From: Oscheius onirici
Lineage: Eukaryota; Nematoda; Chromadorea; Rhabditida; Rhabditidae
Direction of reading: 5' to 3'
DNA length: 64,000 bases
NCBI GenBank assembly: GCA_932521025.1
Contig: OW051469.1
Span: 6,894,398-6,958,397 of the forward strand
Numbering within the stretch: position 1 is the stretch's first letter; each line of letters opens with the position of its first letter. Shown here in pieces: positions 55,422 to 64,000 of this stretch. Below the pieces are notes generated by a model. That model was given only the letters and a program-made list of their open reading frames with translations, was not told the DNA's origin and did no database searches. The position numbers and the translations under genes are program-made.

Positions 55422-55810
55422 TTGACAGGATATCCATCCATAACACTGGGTTTATCCAGGTTTGATATTTACTCAAGTCTTAATGTGGTTCCGGATTTAT
55501 CCTGTAAAACACCGTTCAAAAGCAAAATCCGTGAACAATATGAAGATTGGTTGATTCACAAATCGAGAGAATGCACCACAGCCGGAAATCCACGAGCACC
55601 TGCCATGGATAAGTATCTCGGGTGAATAGTGGAAGCATTGGCACAGCTGTCAAATGAGATGGTTGCTGAATCTTTCAAAACTTGTGGCATTTCAAATGCA
55701 CTGGATGGGACAAAAGTTCATCTCACTCACTGGTTCAAAAAGGCAGCCGCGATCCTAACAGGAATGTCACTTCTCAAGAAGTACCGCACGGAAGAAGAGC
55801 GGGGAGAATT
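55422..55810 (+). pseudogene. Tigger/pogo-like transposase remnant (C-terminus)
   Basis: Translates to REQYEDWLIHKSRECTTAGN, PRAPAMDKYLG, an in-frame TGA, then IVEALAQLSNEMVAESFKTC and GISNALDGTKVHL. The W...AW..L..E.I..SFK.CGISNALDG pattern is the C-terminal end of DDE-1 (pogo/Tigger/Tc5-like) transposases. The DDE catalytic core upstream is missing. Adjacent to the PTR fragment, suggesting a transposon graveyard. Confidence 0.6.
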
Positions 55811-56073
55811 TAAAAATGTAAACCTATGGGCTTCTAATAGAGGTTTTATTGTAGTTCTAGCTAGCCAAATTTGCAGTTTTGAACCCATTGCCTGTTCCGA
55901 ATTTTTCCAAAGCCAGATTTATACCTCTCTGTCTCCATTTGTAATAGTGACAATAAACTTTTTGACCAGCACCCATCGATAATTGCGAAACTAGTATAGT
56001 TTCAATTGTTCTGTTCCCAGCGTCCCAGGCCAAATGTCGATTTCAAGCATTCATTGCCTAAAAATTTATATTG

Positions 56074-56796
56074 CTAAGCTTTGACAACTGTAGCACTGGG
56101 CTTCTTCTCTCTCTTCTGTTCAGCTCCCTGAACTCCAGCTGGTGCAGTTACGGCCTCTTTCGGAGCAACAAGTTTCTTGGGATGGGACTTGGGTTTGCCA
56201 GCTTCAGTAGCTGTGGCTTTCTCCTTAGACTGGACAAGCTTCTTCGGAGACAACTGAGGAGCAGGGACTTCGACTCCTGGAGTCACAGCATTGACACCAC
56301 CACCTCGAGATCCAGTCTCGTTTTCTTTCGGCATCCCCAGTTTCTTGGGCAGTGTCTTCGGTTTGCGAGTTTGGGTTGCGTTATCTTTCGGCATGACGAG
56401 CTTCTTGGGTCTGCCAGCTTGAGGAGCAGTGATATTCTTCTGTCCCTTGATCTGGTCCTTTCCGTGGAACAGGTTCTGAAAGATACATCTCAACATGCTG
56501 TTCCCACTTTGTGTTTGTCTCTGTCACTTCTAGAACTCTACAGTACCCTGAAGAAGGCCGTAATCTTCGTCTCAAGCTCCTCTAGACCAGTCTTCTTGGG
56601 CAGACTCTTGTTACCAGGTTTCTTGTCTGCGTCGGTTCCATTCTTCTTGTGATCCTTTGGCGGGAGAATAGCGGCCGAGATTTGTTTCACCTGCTTGGTA
56701 GCGTTCTGAACCTCTATCCTGTTAGTTGATCCTGTTCCTCACCTGGGCATAAGCAGCTACTGCAGCCAGAGCCAAGAAGACGAAGAGAGTACGCAT
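56074..56796 (-). CDS. Secreted lysine-rich repeat protein
   Basis: Signal peptide MRTLFVFLALAAVAAYAQ from 56796, three coding exons, stop at 56074, about 210 residues. After a segment VQNATKQVKQISAAILPPKD, the last exon has four spaced copies of a P-K-K-L motif: RPKKLVMPKDNAT, LPKKLGMPKENET, SPKKLVQSKEKAT and HPKKLVAPKEAVT, about 25-40 residues apart. Several potential N-glycosylation sites (NATK, NGTD, NITA, NATQ, NETG) are present. No cysteine in the mature part. The composition (Lys, Pro, Ala, Thr) suggests an extended secreted polymer-binding or matrix protein; the family is not recognised. Confidence 0.75.
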
Positions 56797-57089
56797 GACG
56801 ATCTGTCGAAAGCCTTCGTTCCAAGCCTATTTATTCAGACAAAGTCCTTTTTTTCTTCACACACATTTGAAAGTTGTAACTCTTGTGAAAGTCTGTTAGC
56901 AAAGCGTAAACCAAAAGTCGACTCGCGATAATAACGTAAGTACGAAGCGGAACTAAAAGATTCTCTTGCAAAAGATGATCACAATGAAGTGAAGTCAGAT
57001 AAGTTTGTTGTGTCAGAGAGTCTTTTTTAGCTGACTATCTAGGTTTAGACGAACGAAGAGTTCCTTTCCAAAAAAAAACAAAAAATTTA

Positions 57090-57687
57090 CTAAGCAACGT
57101 TTATTTCAACATCGGAATCGTCGTAGAACTCGGGATCGTAGTTGATTTGAACTGGCCTCAATGTATTGATCAGAACCTTCCTCTTCTCCAGATATCGCGT
57201 AACGAATTCTCTCGCAAACCTGATATCAGACTCGCGGTCATTATTATTTGGAAGATTTAGAACCTAAATTTTTTGTGTCACATAAAATCAAAGAACACTT
57301 ACCCTGACTTCAGCACTGACTTGTCGAATTAGACTTCCGACTCTCTTGCTCTTTCGATCCTTCTTCTTTGGAGCAAGGTTTTTCAAGACTTGTGCTTTGA
57401 GCTCGTCATAAGACACTTTGGTCAGTTCTTCGATAAGCTTATAGGGATAATTGTCTTGTGGTCTGGTAACGTAGGTTTCTATGCTGTCTGGGTCTTCGGA
57501 GTCATCAACAATATAGGCCTGATCGTTGGTCTGAAATATATTGTCTCAATTTGTAAAAAGAGCGGACTGTGCATCTGCAAATACATGTAAAGACAAAAAA
57601 GTTTGGCTATCATTTTGTTTTCAGTTCCTCATAATTCTCAAGGCTCCCGATGATTCCAATGAGGCCTAGCAGAAAAAGGTTGCACAT
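57090..57687 (-). CDS. Small secreted acidic/basic protein, unrecognised
   Basis: Exons 57535-57304 (TNDQAYIVDDSEDPDSIETY, PYKLIEELTKVSYDELKAQV, KKKDRKSKRVGSLIRQVSAE) and about 57264-57090 (VLNLPNNNDRESDIRFAREF, VTRYLEKRKVLINTLRPVQI, ending DSDVEINVA) are well supported. The likely first exon at 57687 reads MCNLFLLGLIGIIGSLENYE, a signal peptide, but no GT donor precedes its in-frame stop, so this junction is unresolved (a GC donor or different exon may be used). No cysteines apart from the signal peptide; no family recognised. Confidence 0.55.
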
Positions 57688-58001
57688 CTTCTGAAAAAGC
57701 TTGTAGTAGAATGAGAACAAGGTTTGAGAGATCCATCAAAAATGTCCCAAAGGAAGTGAGTAGTGCCCTGTTCCACAGCTGGTAGAGAAATACTACGCGT
57801 AGAAAAAACGAAGGTCTGTGTGCTGCCAGAGACAGTCAATAGTGCCCTTTTCTCATTACCCCCGGCTCAATTGACCTCCACGAACACTACAATTTATCAC
57901 AGATTGCCGAACGGCCTTCCCACTGACCAAAATCGATGCTTTGTCTCAGACTGTGAATCGTGAGAATTAACAGAACGTTTATCTTTCAAGAGTACAGAAA
58001 A

Positions 58002-58793
58002 TCATCGTTCGTAGTCTGCGTGACGGGCCCAGCGACTGAAGAGACGAGGACGTGAACCAGCATCGAAGAAGGAGGCCAGTGGAAAGTTGCCTTGGATCTG
58101 AAAGAGACTGGTTTTTTCTGCGTCTTTTGCGATATAAACATTTGAAAATGTTCATGGTCGAAAGGTTTAAACTTTCAATTAGAAGAGAGTCAAAAAGTGG
58201 CTTGTAAATTGGCACACATTTGGACTCCTAATGAATGGGTTTACGAAAGACCAATTAGAACCGAGTTTTTTTGTTATGTTCTACAAAGTCGGTCTTCAAA
58301 TCAAAACCTTCCGCTTTGCAGAACCCTCCAAGAGCAAAGGATCACTTCCTTGAAGTGTGCAAAGTTTTTGCTTCGACGCATATCTATTTTGGGCGCATAT
58401 TCATTCTACAAAAGGCGGTCGATTGTTTGATGTTTAAGTTAACGTTTTTCGTCAGTAAATTATCAATTACGATGAGGAAAATAAGCTATTTCGGTCAGAC
58501 TCTAAGAAAGCATTAGACAAGTTTGTTCAGAACATTAAAGATTCTAGACAAGTCAAAGCTATAAAGAATACTCTTAAACACCACAGAAACTGCTAGATAG
58601 TAACATGTGCTGACCTGTCGAACTCTGGTGTTACTCCTCCAAGCAGGAGCCGTTCTCGAAAATTGTAGTTCCTGAAACCTACAATTTGTCCCTCTTCATC
58701 TCAAAGCCTCACCCTAACAATTTTGCTGTCTTCGGCACAAGCTTGGACGATAACAAGGAAGACGCAAATCAGAAAGGAACGGATTGAGATCAT
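58002..58793 (-). CDS. Small secreted peptide precursor, unrecognised
   Basis: Start 58793: MISIRSFLICVFLVIVQACA signal peptide, then EDSKIVR|. The second exon (about 58674-58618) is ELQFSRTAPAWRSNTRVRQ| and the third (from about 58099) IQGNFPLASFFDAGSRPRLF SRWARHADYER to the stop at 58002. Intron 2 is about 520 bp. The mature part is about 57 residues with many single Arg and Arg-x-Arg sites, a peptide-hormone-like composition, but no dibasic array or amidation Gly. All junctions are phase 0. Confidence 0.6.
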
Positions 58794-59606
58794 TCTGTAG
58801 TCCTGAAATAGCTTGTTGACCACGGGAAGAGAGTAATGAATTTACGCACCATTTTGCGAGAGGATGTGGACAAAATAAGAGCTCTGTTTTGCGGAAAACT
58901 GACGCCAAAAAGGTGGACAACTACGCGTGGAAGCACTGGGCCAGATGCTAATATGAGTGCGATTTTCGGGGCATTTGAGTTGGGGGTGTAAATTCCTGAG
59001 AATGCTTCAGAGAGGACCGGAGCCCAAAAACCTAGACTACTTTGGGTGGAGCAAAAGGTTAAGACAAGGCTGTCTATCTAGGCTGAGGTTACGTTGACTG
59101 CAGAATCCATTGGTTCGTGCAACCATTGGATATTAAGTAAAGTTTCTGTATTATTCTTCGCGCCAATTCTTCTTCAAGGTCAACTTGATTGAAGAGACAA
59201 TAAAACGTTTTTCGCACTTCTTAAAAAACTATAAGGCCTTCATCCTGACTAAACAAGCTGCGAGGTTCTGCAAAGAGCTATAGACTCTGATGTTTTTCGT
59301 TTTAGAACGAGATCACCCCAGGGTCATTCTGAATTTGGAATGAATGTAGCAGACAGAACTTTTAGTGGGTGGATGCATCTTTGTAGTTCAAAAGGCTCAT
59401 CAAAAGGAGAAGGGAACGAATTGAGTTGGCACGTTTTGTTCCTCTCAAAGAGAAGAAGGCGGCACCTCTAATGGCTTTTTGAAGGACGGAGAGCAAAGGG
59501 ACCTACCTGACTCCTCATGACGCTCTCTTCGAATGAATTAGCCAATTTGTCCAAAAGAAAATTCGGCAAGACAGCTTTATTACTAGTTAGTGTAAAAGTT
59601 CATAGT
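58794..59606. other. Intergenic region
   Basis: No credible coding exon on either strand and no repeat matching others here. It lies between the 5' end of the small peptide gene and the 3' end of the aquaporin gene, both on the minus strand. Confidence 0.4.
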
Positions 59607-60670
59607 TTATGCGACATCGCTTTGCAGAGCCTTCTTGCTCTCTTCGACATGAAGATACTCTTCGCCTTCTTCCGGAATGTGAGCTCCGACGAAGAAGTGA
59701 TACAGCCAGGCGCCCAGAGGTCCGCCGATCAGAGGAGCGACGACCGGGATCCAGAAGTAGTAGTTGTGGACACTAAAAAAGGTGTTCTTTCAAATCAGGT
59801 ACAGAGTCAATGAACATGAATACATGGTATTATAACTGGATGAGACAATAGATCACAGTAACAGATGAATAACGTACGTGAAGACCTGTGCTCCGTAGAT
59901 GAAAGCCGAGAAGATACGAGGCCCGAGATCCCTAAACACTTTCTCTTCAGAATAAATACACAATCCTACCTAGCAGGATTGATGGGATAGCCCAAGTTCA
60001 TTCCAAGACAAGTGCCAATCATCATAACGACGAGACCGAAAAGAAGAGGGTGAGCAGCTCCAGGGATCTTGTTCCTTTTGTCGACGATGGCACAGACGAA
60101 GAGAACCAGAAGACCTGTACCGGCGACCTGGTCGAAGAAGGCAGTACAGTTGGAAACGTGGTCGGCAGGATAAGAACAGAAACAGCCCCCAGTTCCCTTG
60201 GGTCCAAGGAGAACACGGCCGGCGAAGAACTTGTTGAACTGATCTGAACTTTACATTGTTTGATGGGAATAAAATGACAGACCAAGGTAGATTCCATAAG
60301 CTAGAGCGGAACCAACGATGGCTCCAACGAGTTGAGCTACACAGTAGACGAAAAAGTCCTTGAGGCCTAGATGACCGAGCGTAACCATAGCTAGAGAGAC
60401 GGCTGGATTGAAGTGACCACCCGAAGTGTGGCTGCAGACATACACGCAAAATGCGATGGCCAATCCCCAGCCGAGATTGATCTGGATCCATGTGTTCAAC
60501 TTCTCGTGCGACAGGATGAATTGCATTACGATACAGAGTCCAATGAAGAGCAGAAGAGCAGTGCCGAAGAATTCGGACAGAGCATTTCGCAAGAGAGGAT
60601 TTTTGACCCGAATCTTGTCTCTGAGCTTCTCCGAAGGGAGCAAAGACATCTGAGTTACGAATTGAGACAT
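59607..60670 (-). CDS. aqp: Aquaglyceroporin (MIP family channel)
   Basis: Water/glycerol channel with six TM helices. Exons 60670-60283, 60243-59970, 59932-59878 and a last exon ending 59607. Start 60670 gives MSQFVTQMSLLPSEKLRDKI. First NPA box: SGGHFNPAVSLAMVTLG. Second: GYPINPARDLGPRIFSAFIY, where the Asp after NPAR marks the glycerol-conducting subgroup. Other landmarks are NALSEFFGTALLLFIGLCIV (TM1), FFVYCVAQLVGAIVGSALAY (TM3) and FWIPVVAPLIGGPLGAWLYH (TM6). The exon 3-4 junction is ambiguous. The obvious acceptor TTTTTTAG at 59773 would shift the frame after CAC|GTACG, whereas an upstream AG at 59787 stays in frame and adds a few residues. C. elegans aqp-1 to aqp-3 are the expected relatives. 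Confidence 0.9.
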
Positions 60671-61677
60671 GCTGGGCGAGAGAAGAAGAACAGATTGTGA
60701 TGGGATCGTTGGTCGAAAATTGAATTGAAAAAGAGCTGACGCCCCGGAAGGACAACTAACAAAAGGACAAATGAACCCGGGGCTTTGGTCACTTGCAAAT
60801 TCTGACCCATATGCTAATGATCGTCCAGGGATAAGAGGATTAAACTTAGGTGGCACAGTGCACAGACACTGGCAAATGGAAAAGTGAAAGGCAAACAGTC
60901 GTAACTCGTCTTTTGTAGGTGAGGAATCAATCGGATTTATACTGGACACAAATATGGAGAAGAAGAGACACGCTGTTGATTGCGAACGAGAGAGGGCAAA
61001 AGTTCACTTTGGGGAGACGTGAACCGAAAATATGTAAACAAGTAGCAGACAAGGGGTATGGATTCGTTCGTGGCTATATTGGAATGCGCACTACGAAGAA
61101 AGAGTGTGGATCGCAGTGAGTAATTGTTGACTCATACTTCTAGAGTAGTTTGGCATTTACCAGCTAACAAAAAAAACTTTTGAGTTTGAAAAGCCTTGAA
61201 AAAAAAAGATATGAGTTTTCTCGTTCGAACAGCTTTGTAAACATGTCTAGCTTTGAGAATCTTAAACCGAGATCAAAGATGACTCGCATGCAAGACTTCA
61301 AAAAGGCTGTCTAGCGATAACAATTTCGAAGTCAAAAGTCCCATCTAGCATTCAAGAATCGGGTCGTGAGAATATAAATCTTTGGTCTGATGCCTATTGA
61401 ATTGAGTTGTAAACAACGCGTTGATATGCGAGAGACAACAAGTGCGAGGGGGAGAAAGTAGAAGGAAGTCGATGTCTACGTGCCGTATGAAAGAATGTAC
61501 TGGCGCATTAGAGAGATTCCTCTTATGATTGGACTACTTTTGGACTGACCAGAAGCAGAGGGAGGACTGATGCAAGTGTGCCCAGTTTGCATCAGATGAG
61601 GAGGAGGATATTTGCATCAGAGCTGTTGTGAAATCTGAAAGGGGCATAAAGATCGAGTCAAGCGAAGAAGCCAAAAG
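60671..61677. other. Upstream region of aquaporin gene
   Basis: About 1 kb presumed to include the aquaporin promoter. No ORF with support; short repeats of low complexity only. Confidence 0.4.
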
Positions 61678-62094
61678 GGTAATACTATAGCAGGCACCCC
61701 CCCCCCCCCCCCTCCATTCAAATATTTTGACGCGCAAGCCATAACTTGCCTAAATTCGGGTTTTTCACCATTTTACCAGTATTATTTCGTGTTCTAGCTG
61801 CTTTTATCGAACTCAGCATCAAAAACTACCCTTAGGGCGAGTGTGTAATCGAATAAAATTGTGAAAAATCTGGAGAAACTCTCGGGGGTGCATTATGTGA
61901 GCGATGTTGCTTTTTTCTGAAGTATTTCGCCTAATTTTTCAAGTATTTTGGCATCCTGGGGGTTATATTTGACGCCGAGTTCGATAAACACATCTAGAAC
62001 GTGAAAAAATAACGGAAAAGTGGTGAAAATCCCGATTTCAATCATTGCGCGCCAAAATATTTGAATGGAGGGGGGTGCCTGCTATAGTATTACC
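61678..62094. mobile_element. MITE with 8-bp target-site duplication
   Basis: Inverted termini GGTAATACTATAGCAGGCAC followed by a C-tract, CTCCATTCAAATATTTTG and GCGC, about 45 bp per arm, almost perfect. Flanked by direct repeats GCCAAAAG (61670-61677 and 62095-62102). Length 417 bp, no ORF. An 8-bp duplication with a GG terminus fits Merlin-like or hAT-like elements. Its interior (TTCTAGCTGC..TCGAACTCAGC) resembles 22395-22435. Confidence 0.85.
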
Positions 62095-62353
62095 GCCAAA
62101 AGTGCAAATCATTTGCGGACGAGTTGAGACGGCGCTGCACCCTTGTGATGTTCTTTGCGCGGTGATCAATTACAACGCCGACAGCTGTGGCTCGTTTTGA
62201 AAAACCAAAAGGACTAACATACTTCACTGATCTCAAAGAAACAGACCCTCGTTGATTTATTTGATGGTAGAGGGAGACGAGAGTGTTCATATGGCCAGAG
62301 CGACCGTTCTTATATTAGACCAAGAACGGATATGAACATGAAAATAATACATA

Positions 62354-62526
62354 TGGTTTGTTCAAAAAAAAAAAAAGAGCTCGACCATAACCCATTTAAT
62401 TCGCTGCGAGACCGGAATAACAACAGAAAACTTAGCTGAGTATCCTATGTTTCCATGTTATAAGGGTCTCGCGCGGAAATAAATGGGTTACGGTCGAGCT
62501 CTCTTTTTTTTTTTTTGAACAAACCA
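62354..62526. mobile_element. Short TA-flanked inverted-repeat MITE
   Basis: The 173-bp element has about 46-bp inverted termini TGGTTTGTTCAAAAAAA...GAGCTCGACC, with TA on both sides (62352-62353, 62527-62528). It contains no ORF. Its terminus shares GTTTGTTCA with the element at 1384-1776 and, more loosely, with GTCTGTTCA of the intron element at 16484-16706. Confidence 0.8.
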
Positions 62527-62689
62527 TACAATTGCGTACATTCCAGTACAGTCGGGCGACGGTAGTTCTCGAACTCTTATGATTTGGCCTCTGGCTGGAA
62601 GTAATACATTCGAAAATTGTAGTGGCAGCCACAACTTATTTGTTTGGAACGCAGAGCAATTTACAAGTTACCGCGAATTTCGCGACTTG

Positions 62690-63200
62690 TCAAAATCTCG
62701 ACAACACATCTCTCTACTACTAAAGCGCAATGGTGTCTGCCGTGGATTCTATGTGTATTTGTTTGTCCGAGGCCACGAAGAAGTCAGGACAAGTTAGCTT
62801 TTCTTAGGATTAGAGTTAGTTTTGAATTTAGAATGAACTCATACCCTGCCACGATAATACGGAGACTAGATAGTTAATTTTGCACAAGCTGCCGTAGACT
62901 GCTGGTTCACTGCGGGCGCGGAAATTTGAAAACGTCCATAACTCGGTTCAGAGTGGTATTTTGCAAAATTAGAAATACCAGCCGTCTACGACTACGACGG
63001 CTGTCGCCCCCTGGAGCTCAGAAGTGCGAAGAATGTTGTCCAAACATTAGTTTTCTCGTTCCCCCTAACAATAAGTTCAAAACTAACTACCTAATCCTAA
63101 GAAAAAATAACTTGTCCTGACTTGTTCGTGGTCATGGACAAACAAACATCCAAACAGTCCACCACAGACACCATTGCGCTTTAGATAGTTTAGATATCCC
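62690..63200. repeat. Large inverted repeat
   Basis: Left arm about 62700-62840 (AAGCGCAATGGTGTCTGC, TTTGTTTGTCCGAGGCC, AGTCAGGACAAGTTAG, TTAGGATTAG) is the inverted counterpart of right arm about 63070-63190. Related single arms occur at 22735-22795 and 20935-20990. No coding potential. Confidence 0.7.
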
Positions 63201-63319
63201 GGAATCCCCTTGTCAACGAAACTCCCGAAACGAACTGGAGAAGATGATTCTGAAACTGATGGAAGCAGCTGCACAAGTTGGGCTCCAAATCACAGCCCGC
63301 GGCGGCAATAAAGCGCGCG

Positions 63320-63650
63320 ACATAGCGACGCCGCGCCAGTATCCACGAGGTAACTCGGCCGTTTCTGAACGGAGTTGGCTCAAATTTGGACAGGAGATTC
63401 TTGACATGATTCCCCAGGATGGGTATTTTTTGATTTTCGATTTTCGATTCTATTGCAGAGTTATTAACGTTTGAAAATTTAACAAAAATTTAAACGGCCA
63501 TAACTCAGCAATAACGTCGAAAATCGAAAAACAAAAAATACTCATCCTGGGGAATCATGTCAAGAATCTCCTGTCCAAATTTGAGCCAAATCCGTTCAGA
63601 AACGGCCAAGTTACCTCGGGGATACTGGCGCGGGGTCGCCATGTATTCCA
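63320..63650. repeat. Second inverted repeat
   Basis: Arms about 63326-63440 and 63530-63645 are inverted copies: CGCGCCAGTATCCACGAGG, CTCAAATTTGGACAGGAGAT, TCTTGACATGATTCCCCAGG, and CGATTTTCGATT near the centre. The loop is about 90 bp. It adjoins the preceding inverted repeat and may be part of one composite element. The remaining 63700-64000 shows nothing recognisable. Confidence 0.7.
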
Positions 63651-64000
63651 TTGAAAAGACAACTTTTCTCTGTAAATGCGTCAGATTTGTCAAGAAATGA
63701 CGTTCTTAGACTTTTTGCAAATATTTACAAGTATTTTCAAGCTTGAAAAACTAGGACAACTTCACAAATCACGGTTTTCGTAGTTTTCCCGAACCTAAAT
63801 GCACCTCCCCAATTATAGCCTCAATTTCAACCTGAAGAAATGATTTTTTAGTCAAATGATGTTTTACAAAGTTGGGGAACAAATCAAGGGCTACAACTTT
63901 GCAAAACATAACTAAGCTTAAAAACTACGTTTTTAATGTGAAAACTTGCTGCGAAGCGGTGCGAAGTGCATTAAAAACTGAAAACTGAAGTACTTTTTCA

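Noticed and set aside
1-64000. Bacterial, viral or horizontally acquired operons, CRISPR arrays, toxin systems
   Set aside because: Genes are intron-rich and animal-like throughout; GH25 lysozyme is a normal nematode family member, and no direct-repeat/spacer array is present.

Overview
This window is animal, and almost certainly nematode, nuclear DNA. Genes are broken into short exons by many introns of about 35-60 bp with GT...AG ends and TTTCAG-like acceptors. The gene content is also nematode: an nlp-18-like FAFA neuropeptide precursor, a transthyretin-like (TTL) secreted protein, a patched-related (PTR) sterol-sensing-domain protein, a LYS-type GH25 lysozyme, an Srv/Srg-type chemoreceptor and gustatory-receptor-like seven-TM proteins. 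I cannot name the species. A clear TSC2 (tuberin) orthologue argues against Caenorhabditis elegans, which is reported to lack TSC1/TSC2. There are no bacterial features (operons with RBS, CRISPR) and no convincing tRNA or rRNA.

Layout. 0-9 kb: cwc15 (minus) is divergent from TSC2 (plus), followed by a CYTH phosphatase-fold gene. 10.8-12.8 kb: SLC2/GLUT-type sugar transporter (plus). 13.1-14.3 kb: chemoreceptor (minus). 14.5-19.8 kb: two tail-to-tail paralogous GR-like seven-TM receptors. 20-29 kb: repeat-rich, with a hypothetical gene whose 2.3-kb intron is full of repeats, a degenerate RTE-type LINE, and the C-terminal half of an SLC6 transporter cut by the LINE on one side and a 589-bp foldback element on the other. 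29.5-31.2 kb: TTL gene and neuropeptide gene. 31.2-34.1 kb: no gene seen. 34-37 kb: two tandem C/EBP-like bZIP genes, the second degenerate. 37.7-43.3 kb: a four-TM protein and two or three small hypothetical genes, one carrying a MULE-like element in an intron. 45.7-47.2 kb: small secreted peptide and lysozyme. 48.8-52.3 kb: PTR gene. 52.5-58.8 kb: a run of minus-strand secreted proteins broken by transposon debris and a partial copy of the PTR gene. 59.6-60.7 kb: aquaglyceroporin. 61.6-64 kb: several nested inverted-repeat elements.

The most notable observation is an intron (16483-16700) in one of the paired receptors that is exactly a TA-flanked inverted-repeat transposon carrying both splice sites in its termini. 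The paralogue lacks the intron, and the reconstructed pre-insertion site has the paralogue's length, so this looks like a recent introner-type intron gain. A second intron, in cwc15, is made almost wholly of another dispersed repeat. Also notable are a retained TSC2, a 9-bp-TSD element carrying a FLYWCH-like zinc-finger fragment, and several unrecognised secreted proteins.

Exon boundaries were assigned by reading splice signals and keeping phase, without transcript data. First exons and some junctions are uncertain, as stated in each entry.
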